NCBI RefSeq assembly: GCF_000411155.1
Contig: NZ_KE150267.1
Span: 68,170-132,169 of the forward strand
Direction of reading: 5' to 3'
DNA from: Gleimia europaea ACS-120-V-Col10b
GTDB lineage: Bacteria; Actinomycetota; Actinomycetes; Actinomycetales; Actinomycetaceae
DNA length: 64,000 nt
Translations under genes and position numbers: made by a program
Part shown: piece after piece, positions 36,888 to 46,368 of the stretch
Layout of the letters: every line of letters starts with the position of its first letter
How positions within the stretch are numbered: position 1 is the stretch's first letter
Notes under the pieces: model-generated
Seen by the model: the letters and a program-made list of their open reading frames with translations, nothing else
Database searches by the model: none
Told to the model about the DNA's origin: nothing

Positions 36888-37895
36888 ATGTCTAACCAAC
36901 CCCAACCGCAAGAACGCGATGTTCGCAACGCCGAAACAGTTGGCGGCGAAACGGCCCTCGCAACCGGATCGGATCTGACCAAAGAAACCACACCCGAGGG
37001 TGCGGGTGGCAAGCCCGACAAGGGTAAATCCAAGCGCCTTTCTCGCGGTGCTCTAATCCGCCGGCGTTTCATGCGTTCAACCACCTCGAAAATCGGCCTC
37101 ATCGGATTCGCAGTAGTTGTACTCATCGCAATCTTTGGCCCCATGCTGGTTCCGTGGGACTACCAAGAAGTAACAACTTCCTTCCTTAAACCGCCAAATG
37201 CGGAACACTGGTTTGGCACCACCCAGGGCGGCCGCGACGTTCTGGCGCTAACCTTGGAAGGCTTGCGTAAGTCGCTAGTCATCGGCGTCTCGGTATCCGT
37301 TATCCAGGTAACCGTTGCTGCGATCGTTGGTGCTTCCGCAGCCTACTTCGGTGGCTTCTTTGAAAAGGCCGCGCTGTGGGTGATCGACCTCCTACTCGTG
37401 ATCCCATCGTTCCTCATCATCGCTGTTATCTCGCAAAAGACCGGTGGAACGAACTCCTCGACGTTACTGTTCATCCTCCTGCTCGCGGGTTTCGGCTGGA
37501 TGCTTACTGCGCGTGTCGTGCGGTCGATGACACTTTCAGTGAAGAACCTCGAATATGTGACGGCTGCGCGCTACATGTCGGTTCCCTCGCACGTCATCAT
37601 CACAAAGCACATCATTCCGAACGTAGCGTCCTACCTGATCATCGACGCCGCGCTTGGCTTTGTTGCAGCGGTCATGTCAGAGACCGTGCTTTCATACTTC
37701 GGATTTGGCGTGCAACCACCAGAGACGTCACTTGGTGTTCTCATCGCGGAAGGACAGGGCATGGCCACGACCTCGCCATGGATCTTCATGGCCCCGGCCA
37801 CCATTCTTACCCTGACCCTTATTTTTGTTAACTTCATCGGCGACGGACTGCGCGACGCAATCGACCCGTCCTCAAAGTCTGGAGGTCAAGCATGA
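36888..37895 (+). CDS. Oligopeptide/dipeptide ABC permease (OppC/DppC type)
   Basis: Second permease subunit, 335 residues. The first 55 residues are polar and unstructured-looking. Six helices follow, with the PNAEHWFGTTQGGRDVL segment after helix 1 and the EAA loop TAARYMSVPSHVIITKHIIP. It begins 1 base after the partner's stop. Its own stop overlaps the ATG of the ATPase gene. Confidence 0.9.
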   Translation: MSNQPQPQERDVRNAETVGGETALATGSDLTKETTPEGAGGKPDKGKSKRLSRGALIRRRFMRSTTSKIGLIGFAVVVLIAIFGPMLVPWDYQEVTTSFLKPPNAEHWFGTTQGGRDVLALTLEGLRKSLVIGVSVSVIQVTVAAIVGASAAYFGGFFEKAALWVIDLLLVIPSFLIIAVISQKTGGTNSSTLLFILLLAGFGWMLTARVVRSMTLSVKNLEYVTAARYMSVPSHVIITKHIIPNVASYLIIDAALGFVAAVMSETVLSYFGFGVQPPETSLGVLIAEGQGMATTSPWIFMAPATILTLTLIFVNFIGDGLRDAIDPSSKSGGQA

Positions 37896-40027
37896 GCCGC
37901 AAAAACCGTAAGCTAGACAATACGCCGGTACCTCAGCGCCAAGAAGGCGTTCCAGTTCTTGACATCCAAGACCTAAACGTCAGCTTCCCCTCCGAAGATG
38001 GCGTTGTGCGCGCTGTTCGCGGTGTCAACCTAAAAGTGTACCCCGGTGAAGTGTTAGGCATTGTTGGCGAGTCCGGCTCCGGTAAGTCCGTCACCTCCCT
38101 GGCCGTCATGGGACTGCTTGACGAGTCTGCCAGTGTTGAAGGTTCGGTGAAGCTACACGGAACTGAGATCCTCGGTAAGTCCGACGCGTGGATGTCAAAG
38201 ATTCGTGGCAAAAAAGTTGCGATGGTTTTCCAAGACCCCCTATCTGCACTCACTCCCGTGTACACGATCGGGGATCAGATTGTAGAAGCCTTAACGATCC
38301 ACCAGAAGATGAGCAAGACAGCGGCACGAGAGCGAGCGGTTGAGCTCCTTGAACTGGTTGGCATTCCAAACCCTGAGGTTCGCTTCAAGGCATTCCCGCA
38401 CGAATTTTCCGGCGGTATGCGCCAGCGTGTGATGATCGCAATTGCGATTGCGAACGACCCTGACCTGATTATCGCGGACGAGCCAACCACCGCGCTAGAC
38501 GTGACCATCCAAGCGCAGATCCTCGATCTGCTAAAGAAAGCGCAGCGGGAAACGAACGCGGCTGTCCTCATGATCACCCACGACCTCGGCGTCGTTGCGG
38601 GCATGGCTGATCGCGTTGCCGTTATGTATGCGGGGCGTTGCGTTGAATACGGTTCGGTCGATGACATCTTCTACCACTCGACGATGCCGTACACGGTTGG
38701 ACTTCTCGGATCCCTGCCGCGTCCGGATCAAGACTCTTCCGAGCCCCTCGCCTCCGTTGAAGGTAACCCGCCTTCGATGCTGCAAGAACCAACGGGATGC
38801 CCGTTTGCGCCTCGTTGTCCGATCTCCACGGACGCGTGTCTGAACGGTGAGCCGGAACTTCGCGTCTCACCCAATAACAATCCGAACGACGGCGTCGATC
38901 ACACCGTTGCTTGTGTGCGTGCTGAAGACATCGTTGAAAACAACTGGGATCACGCCAACATCTACCCGATGCCGGAAGCCTTCAGTTCGCCGATTGCAGA
39001 CGAAGATCGCATGAAGCGTGATGAAGTCATGCGTGTAACCGGCCTGAAGAAATACTTCCCCCTCATGAAGGGCGCAGTATTCAAGAGGCAGGTTGGTACG
39101 GTTCATGCCGTCGATGAGATCTCGCTAGATATTCGCGAGGGCGAGACCCTGGCGCTGGTAGGCGAATCCGGTTCCGGCAAAACCACGACCCTGCTTGAAG
39201 TGCTGAACCTGCAAAAACCGCAGGGTGGCACCATCGTAGTGTTTGGTAAAGATGCGGCCTCCATGTCTGGCCGGGAGCGCCGCAAGGTGCGCGAGGACCT
39301 GCAGGTTGTGTTCCAAGACCCGATGGCTTCACTGGATCCGCGCATGCCGATTTTCGACATCATCGCGGAGCCTTTGAAGTACAACAACTATCCGAAGGAT
39401 CAGGTTGATGCGCGGGTTGAGGAGCTCATGACACTCGTTGGTCTTGAGCCCGCACACCTCAACCGCTACCCGCGCCACTTCTCGGGCGGCCAGCGCCAAA
39501 GGATTGGTATTGCGCGTGCACTCGCATTGAGTCCGCGCCTCCTCGTGCTTGACGAGCCTGTCTCAGCGCTCGACGTTTCGATTCAAGCTGGTGTCATTAA
39601 CCTGCTTGAGGAGCTACGTGCCAAGCTTGGCCTCTCATACCTGTTTGTTGCTCACGATCTCTCTGTGGTTCGCCATATTGCGGACCGTGTGGCCGTCATG
39701 TACTTGGGCAAGATCGTTGAAATTGGTGCGGTTAAAGAGGTCTTCGACCGGCCGCGTCACCCTTACACGCAAGCCTTGCTCTCGGCTATCCCGATTCCCG
39801 ATCCGCGTAAGGAGCGTTCGCGTGAACGTATCTTGCTTGAAGGGGATCTCCCGTCGCCCGCAAATCCGCCTTCGGGTTGCCGCTTCAGGACGCGTTGCCC
39901 TAAGTTCCTCACCCTAAGTGAGACAGATCAACAGCGGTGCGTCAATGAGCACCCCGAACTCGAGGGGGACGGCGACGTGGACTCGATGAACGCCTGCCAC
40001 TACCCCGAAGAGGCGCACATGTTCTAA
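37892..40027 (+). CDS. Fused double ATP-binding protein of oligopeptide ABC transporter (OppD-OppF)
   Basis: A single 711-residue chain carrying both nucleotide-binding domains. Domain 1 (about 25-330) has Walker [10 protein letters not shown], signature [16 protein letters not shown], Walker [13 protein letters not shown] and the OppD tail GCPFAPRCP. Domain 2 (about 375-700) has [37 protein letters not shown] and the tail [11 protein letters not shown]. The fusion is common in actinobacteria. The start overlaps the upstream permease stop. Confidence 0.93.
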   Translation: MSRKNRKLDNTPVPQRQEGVPVLDIQDLNVSFPSEDGVVRAVRGVNLKVYPGEVLGIVGESGSGKSVTSLAVMGLLDESASVEGSVKLHGTEILGKSDAWMSKIRGKKVAMVFQDPLSALTPVYTIGDQIVEALTIHQKMSKTAARERAVELLELVGIPNPEVRFKAFPHEFSGGMRQRVMIAIAIANDPDLIIADEPTTALDVTIQAQILDLLKKAQRETNAAVLMITHDLGVVAGMADRVAVMYAGRCVEYGSVDDIFYHSTMPYTVGLLGSLPRPDQDSSEPLASVEGNPPSMLQEPTGCPFAPRCPISTDACLNGEPELRVSPNNNPNDGVDHTVACVRAEDIVENNWDHANIYPMPEAFSSPIADEDRMKRDEVMRVTGLKKYFPLMKGAVFKRQVGTVHAVDEISLDIREGETLALVGESGSGKTTTLLEVLNLQKPQGGTIVVFGKDAASMSGRERRKVREDLQVVFQDPMASLDPRMPIFDIIAEPLKYNNYPKDQVDARVEELMTLVGLEPAHLNRYPRHFSGGQRQRIGIARALALSPRLLVLDEPVSALDVSIQAGVINLLEELRAKLGLSYLFVAHDLSVVRHIADRVAVMYLGKIVEIGAVKEVFDRPRHPYTQALLSAIPIPDPRKERSRERILLEGDLPSPANPPSGCRFRTRCPKFLTLSETDQQRCVNEHPELEGDGDVDSMNACHYPEEAHMF

Positions 40028-40085
40028 AGGTGCAAGCGGCATCCTCGTACGCAATATTTCGCACTGAACAACTTCAAAAGCCGAT

Positions 40086-40125
40086 GGTCTGCAACCAGGA
40101 AACGGATGCAGGCCGCCGGTTTTTC
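40086..40125 (+). terminator. Hairpin between ATPase and binding-protein genes
   Basis: Arms GGTCTGCA (40086-40093) and TGCAGGCC (40107-40114), followed by GCCGG and a T-run (40120-40125). It would cut transcription between the ATPase and the binding-protein gene, so the latter may also have its own promoter. Confidence 0.55.
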
Positions 40126-40421
40126 TGATTCAATGTCGAGACCCAAAAGGCAAGAAGAGTCTGTATATGTCCACATTCTGATCACTTGTTAGAAATCGGA
40201 TGAGCAGACTCATAGCTAACCGCGGAATAGTGCGGCACAGGTGTATACGAAAATATTGGCGAATGCTTGTTTTCTCAGTATTTGAAACTTTTGTTGCGAT
40301 TAGAACAAGGAGAAGTAGAAAAGGGGGCTTTCAACTATCTAGAAACCTGTTTGCTAACGTAGCCTATCCAACATGGCCGGGTACGCCCGGCAAGAAATGT
40401 CAACAAAATGGAGGTACAACA
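40126..40421. other. Leader region of the binding-protein gene
   Basis: About 300 bases upstream of the substrate-binding protein. In-frame codons continue upstream of the chosen start but do not resemble a protein. I see no defined promoter or RNA element. Confidence 0.4.
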
Positions 40422-42098
40422 GTGAAGCGTTCACTACGTTCATTCGCTGCAGTAGCCGCCGCCGCAACCCTCGTACTCGCAGGGTGTGCAGGTGGCGGCG
40501 AATCGGGATCAGGCAATGCAAATATGCCAGCACTTTCCGATATTAATGCCCAAGCCCGCGACAAAGTGCAGGACGGTGGCGAACTACGTTTCGCGATCAG
40601 CCAGTTCCCTGAGCAGTGGAATCACATGCATGCTTCCGGAAGCCAGGTGGATAACAGGGATATCAACGAATGGGTAATGCCATCCAACTGGATTTACGCA
40701 GAAGACGCCAGCTTCGAGCCGAATAAGAACTACGTCCTCGAATACGAGGTAGTGGACGGGCCTCCGCAGGTAGTGACCCTTACGTTAAACCCAGAAGCGC
40801 ACTGGGGCAACGGTGAGCCGATCACGTGGGAAGACTACGAGGCAACCTGGAAGGCCGGCAACGGCTCCAACCCTGACTACCAGGTAGCTTCCACCGACGG
40901 TTTCCGTGAAATCGCCAAGGTTGAGAAGGGTAAGGACGAGTTCCAGGTTGTAATCACATACAAATCGACCTACGCTGACTGGTCTGCAACCTGGTCCGGC
41001 GTTGAATCGAAGGCTGCTATTTCCACGCCCGAGGACTTCGACAACGCTCGTAAGGAAAACCCGAACAACGACTTCACCGCAGGTCCGTTCAAGTTCGGTG
41101 AGGTAGACCACTCGCAGCGCGTCGTAACCCTCGTCCCATCCGACACCTGGTGGGGCGACGCTCCGAAGCTCGACAATGTCAGCTTCCGCGAGCTCGACCC
41201 GTCGACCTCGACCCGCTCCTTCGCTAACAAGGAAATCGACGTCGTTTCTGGCCTAATCAATGCTGACCAATACCAGACTGCTGCCGGCCGTGCAGATGCG
41301 GAAATCCGCGAAGCAGGTGGCAAGCAGTGGCGTCACTTCACGTTCAACTCAAACTCCGGCGTTTTGCAGGACAAGGGCGTCCGCCAGGCAATCGTCAAGG
41401 GGCTGAATCGTGAAGCTATCGCAGCATCTGACCTTGCTGGTCTCCCGGTTGAGCCGTCCGAGCTGATGCTGGGTAACCACTTCTTCATGCCTGGTCAGGA
41501 AGGCTACGTCGATAACGCCGAAGACTTCAAGTTCGATCCCGAGGCTGCAGGAAAGCAACTTGACGAGCTCGGTTGGAAGCTGGAAGACGGCGCAGAGTTC
41601 CGCACCAAGGACGGCCAGACCCTCGAGGTCGAATACCAGCTGCTCCAGGGCATCCCAACCTCTGAAAACGAAGGTAAGCTCCTTCAGTCTGACATGGCCA
41701 ACATTGGCGTAAAGGTCAAGATGGTGAACAAATCGCCGGATGACTTCCCTGATTTCGTGAAGCAAGGCACCTTCGGCATCACCTCGTTCACGTGGGAGGG
41801 TACCCAGTACCCGATGGCGAATGTTGGCCAGATCTACGGTTGTGACTCGAAATCGAACTACTCGGGTATTTGTGATGACGAGATCAGCGAACTGATCAAG
41901 AAGATCGACGTTGAGATGGACTACCAGAAGCGTGTTGACTATACCAACGAAATTGACAAGATCGTCTGGGATCGTGTCATGACTGTCCCGTTGTACCGCC
42001 GCATCGAGTACGTTGCCGTTCCGAAGAACCTCGCCAACTACGGTGCTAAAGGTCTCTCCAGTTTCAAGGTTGAGGACATCGGCTTTGTCTCGGAGTAG
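40422..42098 (+). CDS. Oligopeptide/dipeptide ABC substrate-binding lipoprotein
   Basis: Family 5 extracellular solute-binding protein of 558 residues. The GTG at 40422 has GGAGG 7 bases upstream and gives a signal peptide MKRSLRSFAAVAAAATLVLA followed by the lipidated Cys22. The mature protein has the family layout with LTLNPEAHWGNGEPITWEDY near residue 125, FTAGPFKFG, and C-terminal VDYTNEIDKIVWDRVMTVPL. It is placed after the permease and ATPase genes, behind a hairpin, and followed by a strong terminator. It determines what the transporter imports, but ligand class cannot be read from sequence. Confidence 0.9.
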   Translation: MKRSLRSFAAVAAAATLVLAGCAGGGESGSGNANMPALSDINAQARDKVQDGGELRFAISQFPEQWNHMHASGSQVDNRDINEWVMPSNWIYAEDASFEPNKNYVLEYEVVDGPPQVVTLTLNPEAHWGNGEPITWEDYEATWKAGNGSNPDYQVASTDGFREIAKVEKGKDEFQVVITYKSTYADWSATWSGVESKAAISTPEDFDNARKENPNNDFTAGPFKFGEVDHSQRVVTLVPSDTWWGDAPKLDNVSFRELDPSTSTRSFANKEIDVVSGLINADQYQTAAGRADAEIREAGGKQWRHFTFNSNSGVLQDKGVRQAIVKGLNREAIAASDLAGLPVEPSELMLGNHFFMPGQEGYVDNAEDFKFDPEAAGKQLDELGWKLEDGAEFRTKDGQTLEVEYQLLQGIPTSENEGKLLQSDMANIGVKVKMVNKSPDDFPDFVKQGTFGITSFTWEGTQYPMANVGQIYGCDSKSNYSGICDDEISELIKKIDVEMDYQKRVDYTNEIDKIVWDRVMTVPLYRRIEYVAVPKNLANYGAKGLSSFKVEDIGFVSE

Positions 42099-42143
42099 CA
42101 CTCACGAAGTGAAACCAAGTGTAGCTGAATAGCTAACGCGAGA

Positions 42144-42174
42144 GGATCGCCCCGCACACCGTGCGGGGCGATCC
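42144..42174 (+). terminator. Terminator of the oligopeptide transporter operon
   Basis: Perfect 14-bp stem (GGATCGCCCCGCAC, 42144-42157, with 42161-42174) and 3-base loop. Confidence 0.9.
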
Positions 42175-42232
42175 TTATGAAATTGCCGGCCTGCACCTCG
42201 ACGAGGTTGAGGAAGTTCGGAAGGCTACTTTT

Positions 42233-42545
42233 GGTATTCCGACCCAAACTGGCGGAAACAGGATGCTGATTTGGCAGTTTCCCTCACGGTTGTGGCTTGG
42301 TTGGGTGGTGTGATCGGTATTCCGACCCAAACTGGCGGAAACAGGATGCTGATTTGGCAGTTCCCCTCACGGTTGTGGTTGCTGTGTTGGTTCTTGACAG
42401 TATTCAGACGGGAACTGGCAGAATTGGGGTTCGAAACTGGTGCTTTCCCTCACGGTTGTGGCTTGGGTGGGTGGTGTGATCGGTATTCCGACCCAAACTG
42501 GTGGAAACGGGATGCTGATTTGGCAGTTTCCCTCACGGTTGTTGC
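42233..42545. repeat. Four-copy tandem repeat with 83-bp period (array A)
   Basis: Units begin GGTATTCCGACCC at 42233, 42316, 42399 and 42482, exactly 83 bases apart. Units 1, 2 and 4 are nearly identical over about 62 bases, ending CCCTCACGGTTG; unit 3 is diverged (AGTATTCAGACGG) but keeps the end. About 21 less conserved bases separate them. The reverse complement matches the array at 53363-53530 in sequence, spacing and period. No coding role is apparent. It lies between a transporter terminator and a convergent gene. Confidence 0.9.
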
Positions 42546-42694
42546 AAAGAGCCTGGCCGAATGCGCGAGGCCGGGGTGTTATAGGCGAGGAGTTTCAGTC
42601 GGACTTCAGTCAGGAGTCAAGCATGAAGCTGGATCCGCGTCAGCAGATAGCTATGAGCCTGGATCCTCGGCAGGGGTGCGAAATCGGATCCCGG

Positions 42695-43273
42695 TTAGAA
42701 CCGGGGAATGAAGGTGGCCAGAAGTAGCACGAGCAGAGCCAGCAGGGGAGCGGTGTTAAGCTTCCGCTCGACCTTCGCAGTGGTGTCTGTTAGCCCCGCC
42801 TCGAGGTGTCGCTCATAGTACATGCGGAGCAACTCGGCGGTTTGAGATGAATCTAAGTCAAGAAGTTGGCTCGGCACCTCCTCGTCAATGTGAGGAAGCT
42901 GCAAGGGGCCATACTGCGCTTTCATATTTCGAATGCCGGTGCGAGGACGAGCGGCGGATGCGCGGATATCAACGTCGCGCGTCTCTAAGATGAGGCCGAG
43001 GTTCAAACGCGCGCCCGTGTACCTCTCCCACGGAACGATCCACGAGAAAATCATGTTACGCACCGTGATCTTGTCTGGCGCAATGGTGAGGCGCGGCATC
43101 CACCACAGCATGAAAACCGCCCAAAATACGAGCCAAACATACGGCAAGGCTGCAACAGCGACGGATACGCCATCACGCGTAATGGTCACAATCGAAACGG
43201 CTACCGCCAACACGGCAAAAAAGTACGTTCCGTAGCGTGCTGGGGCAGACGCGACCCGGATAGTTGGATGCAT
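42695..43273 (-). CDS. PH domain-containing membrane protein
   Basis: A 192-residue protein of a type widespread in actinobacteria. Two hydrophobic helices (about 15-32 and 38-58) precede a bacterial PH-like domain (about 60-110, PRLTIAPDKITVRNMIFSW and VPWERYTGARLN). A linker and a final hydrophobic helix (PLLALLVLLLATFIPRF) end it. Function is unknown. It is isolated from neighbours by the repeat array and by divergent typA. Confidence 0.75.
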   Translation of the reverse strand: MHPTIRVASAPARYGTYFFAVLAVAVSIVTITRDGVSVAVAALPYVWLVFWAVFMLWWMPRLTIAPDKITVRNMIFSWIVPWERYTGARLNLGLILETRDVDIRASAARPRTGIRNMKAQYGPLQLPHIDEEVPSQLLDLDSSQTAELLRMYYERHLEAGLTDTTAKVERKLNTAPLLALLVLLLATFIPRF

Positions 43274-43285
43274 GCTCCCATTTTA
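43274..43285 (-). promoter_or_regulatory. Leaderless promoter of the PH-domain gene
   Basis: TAAAAT on the minus strand (43285-43280) ends 6 bases before the ATG at 43273. There is no conventional spaced ribosome site beyond the GGGAGC that fills this gap. Confidence 0.5.
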
Positions 43286-43429
43286 GAGGGCGGTGCGGAA
43301 TCGGGTAGTGGCGAACTTCGCAGAACCCGAAGTGCGTGATCGAAAGGTTCGGGGCATAAGGTAGTAGAGCGCACCTTTTGGCGAAACCACGCCGGCGCGC
43401 ACGCTTAGAAGAGGAGACCTGGAGGCAAA

Positions 43430-45349
43430 ATGACTATTCGCGAAGATATTCGCAACGTCGCGATCGTTGCCCACGTGGATCACGGTAAGACGACTCTCGT
43501 GGATGCAATGCTGTGGCAATCCGGAGCCTTCTCTGATCATGACACCGTAGAGTCGCGTGGTGAGCGCGTTATGGATTCTGGTGATCTTGAGCGGGAAAAG
43601 GGCATTACGATCCTCGCCAAGAACACGGCGGTGCACTATCGGGGCCCTGCCGCGCAAAAGCTAGGCCTGCCTGAAGGCATCACGATTAACGTGATTGATA
43701 CGCCTGGACACGCAGATTTTGGAGGCGAGGTTGAGCGTGCGCTCTCCATGGTTGATGGCGTGCTCCTTTTGGTGGACGCGGCAGAAGGCCCGCTCCCGCA
43801 GACGCGTTTTGTGCTCCGTAAGGCGCTGGAATCGCAGCTACCGGTTGTTGTGGTGGTGAACAAGGTTGACCGCCCGGATCAGCGTATTGCGGAGGTCGTG
43901 GAAGAGACCATGGACTTGCTGCTATCCATCGCGGAAGACCTGCAAAATGAGGGGCGCGAGGTTGACGTGGATGGCCTGCTGGAAGTTCCCGTGCTTTACG
44001 CGTCAGCCAAGCTTGGTAAATCCTCACTTGAGCAGCCCGCTCTTGGGGAAGTTCCCACGTCTGGCCTGGAGCCGCTGTTCGAAACCCTGCTTTCCCGCAT
44101 TCCTGGCCCCTCCTACGACGAGGGCGCGCCCTTGCAGGCTCACGTCACTAACTTGGATGCTTCCCCATTCCTGGGCAGGATTGCCCTCCTGCGCATTCAC
44201 AACGGTGAACTCCACAAGGGGCAGAACGTGGGCTGGGCGCACGCTGACGGCTCCCTCACGTCCGTGAAGATCACGGAACTGCTTCGCACCGAGGGCCTGG
44301 ATCGCGTGCCCGCCCAGACCGCGAAGGCCGGTGACATCGTTGCGGTTGCCGGTATTCCAGACATCACGATTGGTGAAAGCCTCGTGGATTTGGAAGATCC
44401 GCGTCCGCTACCGCTGATCACGGTTGACGAGCCGGCAATTTCCATGACCATCGGTACGAACACCTCGCCGATGGCTGGCCGCGAGAAGAACACCAAGGTC
44501 ACCGCGCGCCAGGTGAAAGATCGCCTGGACCGCGAGCTGGTTGGCAACGTTTCGCTGCGCGTCCTGCCCACCGAAAGGCCGGATTCTTGGGAGGTGCAGG
44601 GGCGCGGCGAGCTTGCCCTCGCTATCCTCGTTGAACAAATGCGCCGCGAGGGCTTTGAACTAACCGTTGGCAAGCCGCAGGTTGTCACGCGCGTTATTGA
44701 TGGAGTTAAATGCGAGCCCATGGAACACATGACCATCGACGTGCCCGAAGAATACATGGGCGAGGTCACGCAGCTGCTGGCCGCCCGTAAAGGCCGCATG
44801 GAAAGCATTGCCAACCACGGGTCTGGCTGGGTGCGCCTAGAGTTTCTGGTTCCCGCTCGCGGCCTGATCGGCTTCCGCACGCGCTTCCTCACCGAAACGC
44901 GCGGTACCGGCATCGCCTCCTCCTACGCTGCGGGCTACGAGCCGTGGCAAGGCACCATCATTTCGCGCAACACGGGCTCACTTGTTGCGGATCGTGCCGG
45001 CCAGGCAACGCCATACGCGATGATCAATCTGCAAGAACGCGGAACGTTCCTCGTACAGCCTGGTAGCCAGGTTTACGAGGGTCAGGTTGTGGGCGAAAAC
45101 TCGCGCAATGAGGATATGGATGTGAATCTTACGCGTGAAAAGAAGCAAACGAATATGCGTGCCGCATCCGCAGACTCCTACGAGGGGTTGAACACGCCGC
45201 GCACGCTCACGCTTGAAGAATCGTTAGAGTTCGCCGCCGAGGATGAGTGTGTGGAAGTCACGCCGAGCGCTGTTCGTATCCGTAAGAACGTGCTGTCCAC
45301 TCAGGATCGTTTCAAGATCGCCGCGCGCGCACGCCGCGAATCCAAGTAG
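43430..45349 (+). CDS. typA: Translational GTPase TypA/BipA
   Basis: Ribosome-binding GTPase of the EF-G family, involved in stress responses and ribosome assembly. The 639 residues match actinobacterial TypA. G1 is [15 protein letters not shown], switch I ends [15 protein letters not shown]3 is [14 protein letters not shown], and G4 is [10 protein letters not shown]. These are followed by the beta-barrel domain II, domain III/V and the TypA-specific C-terminal domain with [18 protein letters not shown] and ANMRAA-type loop ([13 protein letters not shown]). A GGAGGC site precedes the ATG. Confidence 0.96.
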   Translation: MTIREDIRNVAIVAHVDHGKTTLVDAMLWQSGAFSDHDTVESRGERVMDSGDLEREKGITILAKNTAVHYRGPAAQKLGLPEGITINVIDTPGHADFGGEVERALSMVDGVLLLVDAAEGPLPQTRFVLRKALESQLPVVVVVNKVDRPDQRIAEVVEETMDLLLSIAEDLQNEGREVDVDGLLEVPVLYASAKLGKSSLEQPALGEVPTSGLEPLFETLLSRIPGPSYDEGAPLQAHVTNLDASPFLGRIALLRIHNGELHKGQNVGWAHADGSLTSVKITELLRTEGLDRVPAQTAKAGDIVAVAGIPDITIGESLVDLEDPRPLPLITVDEPAISMTIGTNTSPMAGREKNTKVTARQVKDRLDRELVGNVSLRVLPTERPDSWEVQGRGELALAILVEQMRREGFELTVGKPQVVTRVIDGVKCEPMEHMTIDVPEEYMGEVTQLLAARKGRMESIANHGSGWVRLEFLVPARGLIGFRTRFLTETRGTGIASSYAAGYEPWQGTIISRNTGSLVADRAGQATPYAMINLQERGTFLVQPGSQVYEGQVVGENSRNEDMDVNLTREKKQTNMRAASADSYEGLNTPRTLTLEESLEFAAEDECVEVTPSAVRIRKNVLSTQDRFKIAARARRESK

Positions 45350-45515
45350 TTTAAAGTATTCGAGGCTACAAGGCCAGCATCGCGAACAAGTTCGGCGCCA
45401 TGCTATGCGCATGGTGGAATGGGCCTGGTGGCTGTGTGGGCCCGTTTGGTTGGTATCGGATTTCGCGAGAGTCGACACGTGTCTGGTAAGCGGGCTTGCA
45501 AAGGGACAGAGCCGC

Positions 45516-45761
45516 CTAGTTGCCGAACGGTGATTCGGGTACGCGCTTGCCGGTGACCATGACGCTTGCTGGAACGGTAACCAGGCCTTTGCGCGTGTTC
45601 ACTGTGACGTGGGTTGGTGCTACTTCAGTTAGGTGGCCGAGGGCATCGTACAGCCCATCGGGTTTGCGGTAACGCACAACCACGCGCTGGCCAACCCGCC
45701 ACTGCATCCACGGCAAGTTTGGGGGAGACGCGCCTGGCTTGGGTGTCGAAAAACTGCTCAT
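45516..45761 (-). CDS. Small SH3-like protein resembling the N-terminus of Rv0428c (DUF6725-like)
   Basis: An 81-residue protein. The core PWMQWRVGQRVVVRYRKPDG, then DALGHLTEVAPTHVTVNTRK and GLVTVPASVMVTGKRVP, looks like the SH3-like N-terminal domain found in actinobacterial acetyltransferases related to Rv0428c, here standing alone. A leaderless promoter precedes the ATG. It is divergent from fdxA. Function is unknown; identification is from pattern memory. Confidence 0.6.
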   Translation of the reverse strand: MSSFSTPKPGASPPNLPWMQWRVGQRVVVRYRKPDGLYDALGHLTEVAPTHVTVNTRKGLVTVPASVMVTGKRVPESPFGN

Positions 45762-45773
45762 GGTGAGATAATA
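45762..45773 (-). promoter_or_regulatory. Leaderless promoter of the small SH3-like gene
   Basis: TATTAT on the minus strand (45773-45768) ends 6 bases before the ATG at 45761, a near-consensus -10. Confidence 0.6.
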
Positions 45774-45852
45774 AACCCCATATGGGACACGAAAAGCGGC
45801 CGGGAGTTTCAGCCCGCGGATTTTCGGCGTAAAAGAACTTAAGGAGACCGTT

Positions 45853-46176
45853 TTGACCTACGTTATCGCGCAACCTTGTGTAGACGTAAAAGATCGCGCA
45901 TGTGTTGATGAATGCCCAGTTGACTGCATTTATGAAGGCGCGCGTAGCCTATATATCCACCCGGATGAGTGCGTAGATTGCGGTGCTTGCGAGCCAGTTT
46001 GCCCGGTTGAGGCGATCTTTTACGAAGATGACCTGCCTGAAGAATGGTCTGAATACTACGAGGCGAACGTGAACTTCTTCGACAAACTCGGTTCGCCCGG
46101 TGGCGCCGCCCGCACGGGCGCTGTGGATTACGATCACGAGGTGATTGCGAAGCTACCTCCACAAAATCAGGACTAG
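45853..46176 (+). CDS. fdxA: Ferredoxin, 7Fe type
   Basis: A 107-residue electron carrier. The first half has the [3Fe-4S]-type pattern (CVDVKDRACVDECPVDC). The second has the [4Fe-4S] set CVDCGACEPVCPVEA. The C-terminal tail of about 45 residues is typical of FdxA. The TTG start is well supported by AAGGAG and by the family beginning TYVIAQPC. It precedes dapC, as in many actinobacteria. Confidence 0.94.
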   Translation: MTYVIAQPCVDVKDRACVDECPVDCIYEGARSLYIHPDECVDCGACEPVCPVEAIFYEDDLPEEWSEYYEANVNFFDKLGSPGGAARTGAVDYDHEVIAKLPPQNQD

Positions 46177-46368
46177 CAAGATCTTTTTATGATGGGCCCG
46201 GCGTTATGTCGGGCCCTCGTCGCATTTCCAGTTGTGAGGATTTGCTTGGCCGGGGCTGTGCGCTTGAGCCTAACGGGGAATGCCCTCGGGTCTCTTGCGC
46301 ATATGTCGAGGCGAGCGCAAATGGCCGGTAGAGTGCAACCAGGTACAACAGGAAGAAGAGGGCAAGCT

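Noticed and set aside
40200..40421. Longer N-terminus for the oligopeptide-binding protein
   Set aside because: It would bury the lipoprotein signal peptide. The GTG at 40422 has a ribosome site and starts a normal signal sequence.
42271..42727. Reading frames across the 83-bp repeat array
   Set aside because: They arise because 83 bases shifts the frame in each unit without making stops; the product is low-complexity and has no ribosome site.
46194..46216. GGGCCCG hairpin between fdxA and dapC as a terminator
   Set aside because: The stem is good but no T-run follows in the fdxA direction. It could be an RNA-stabilising hairpin; not listed as a terminator.
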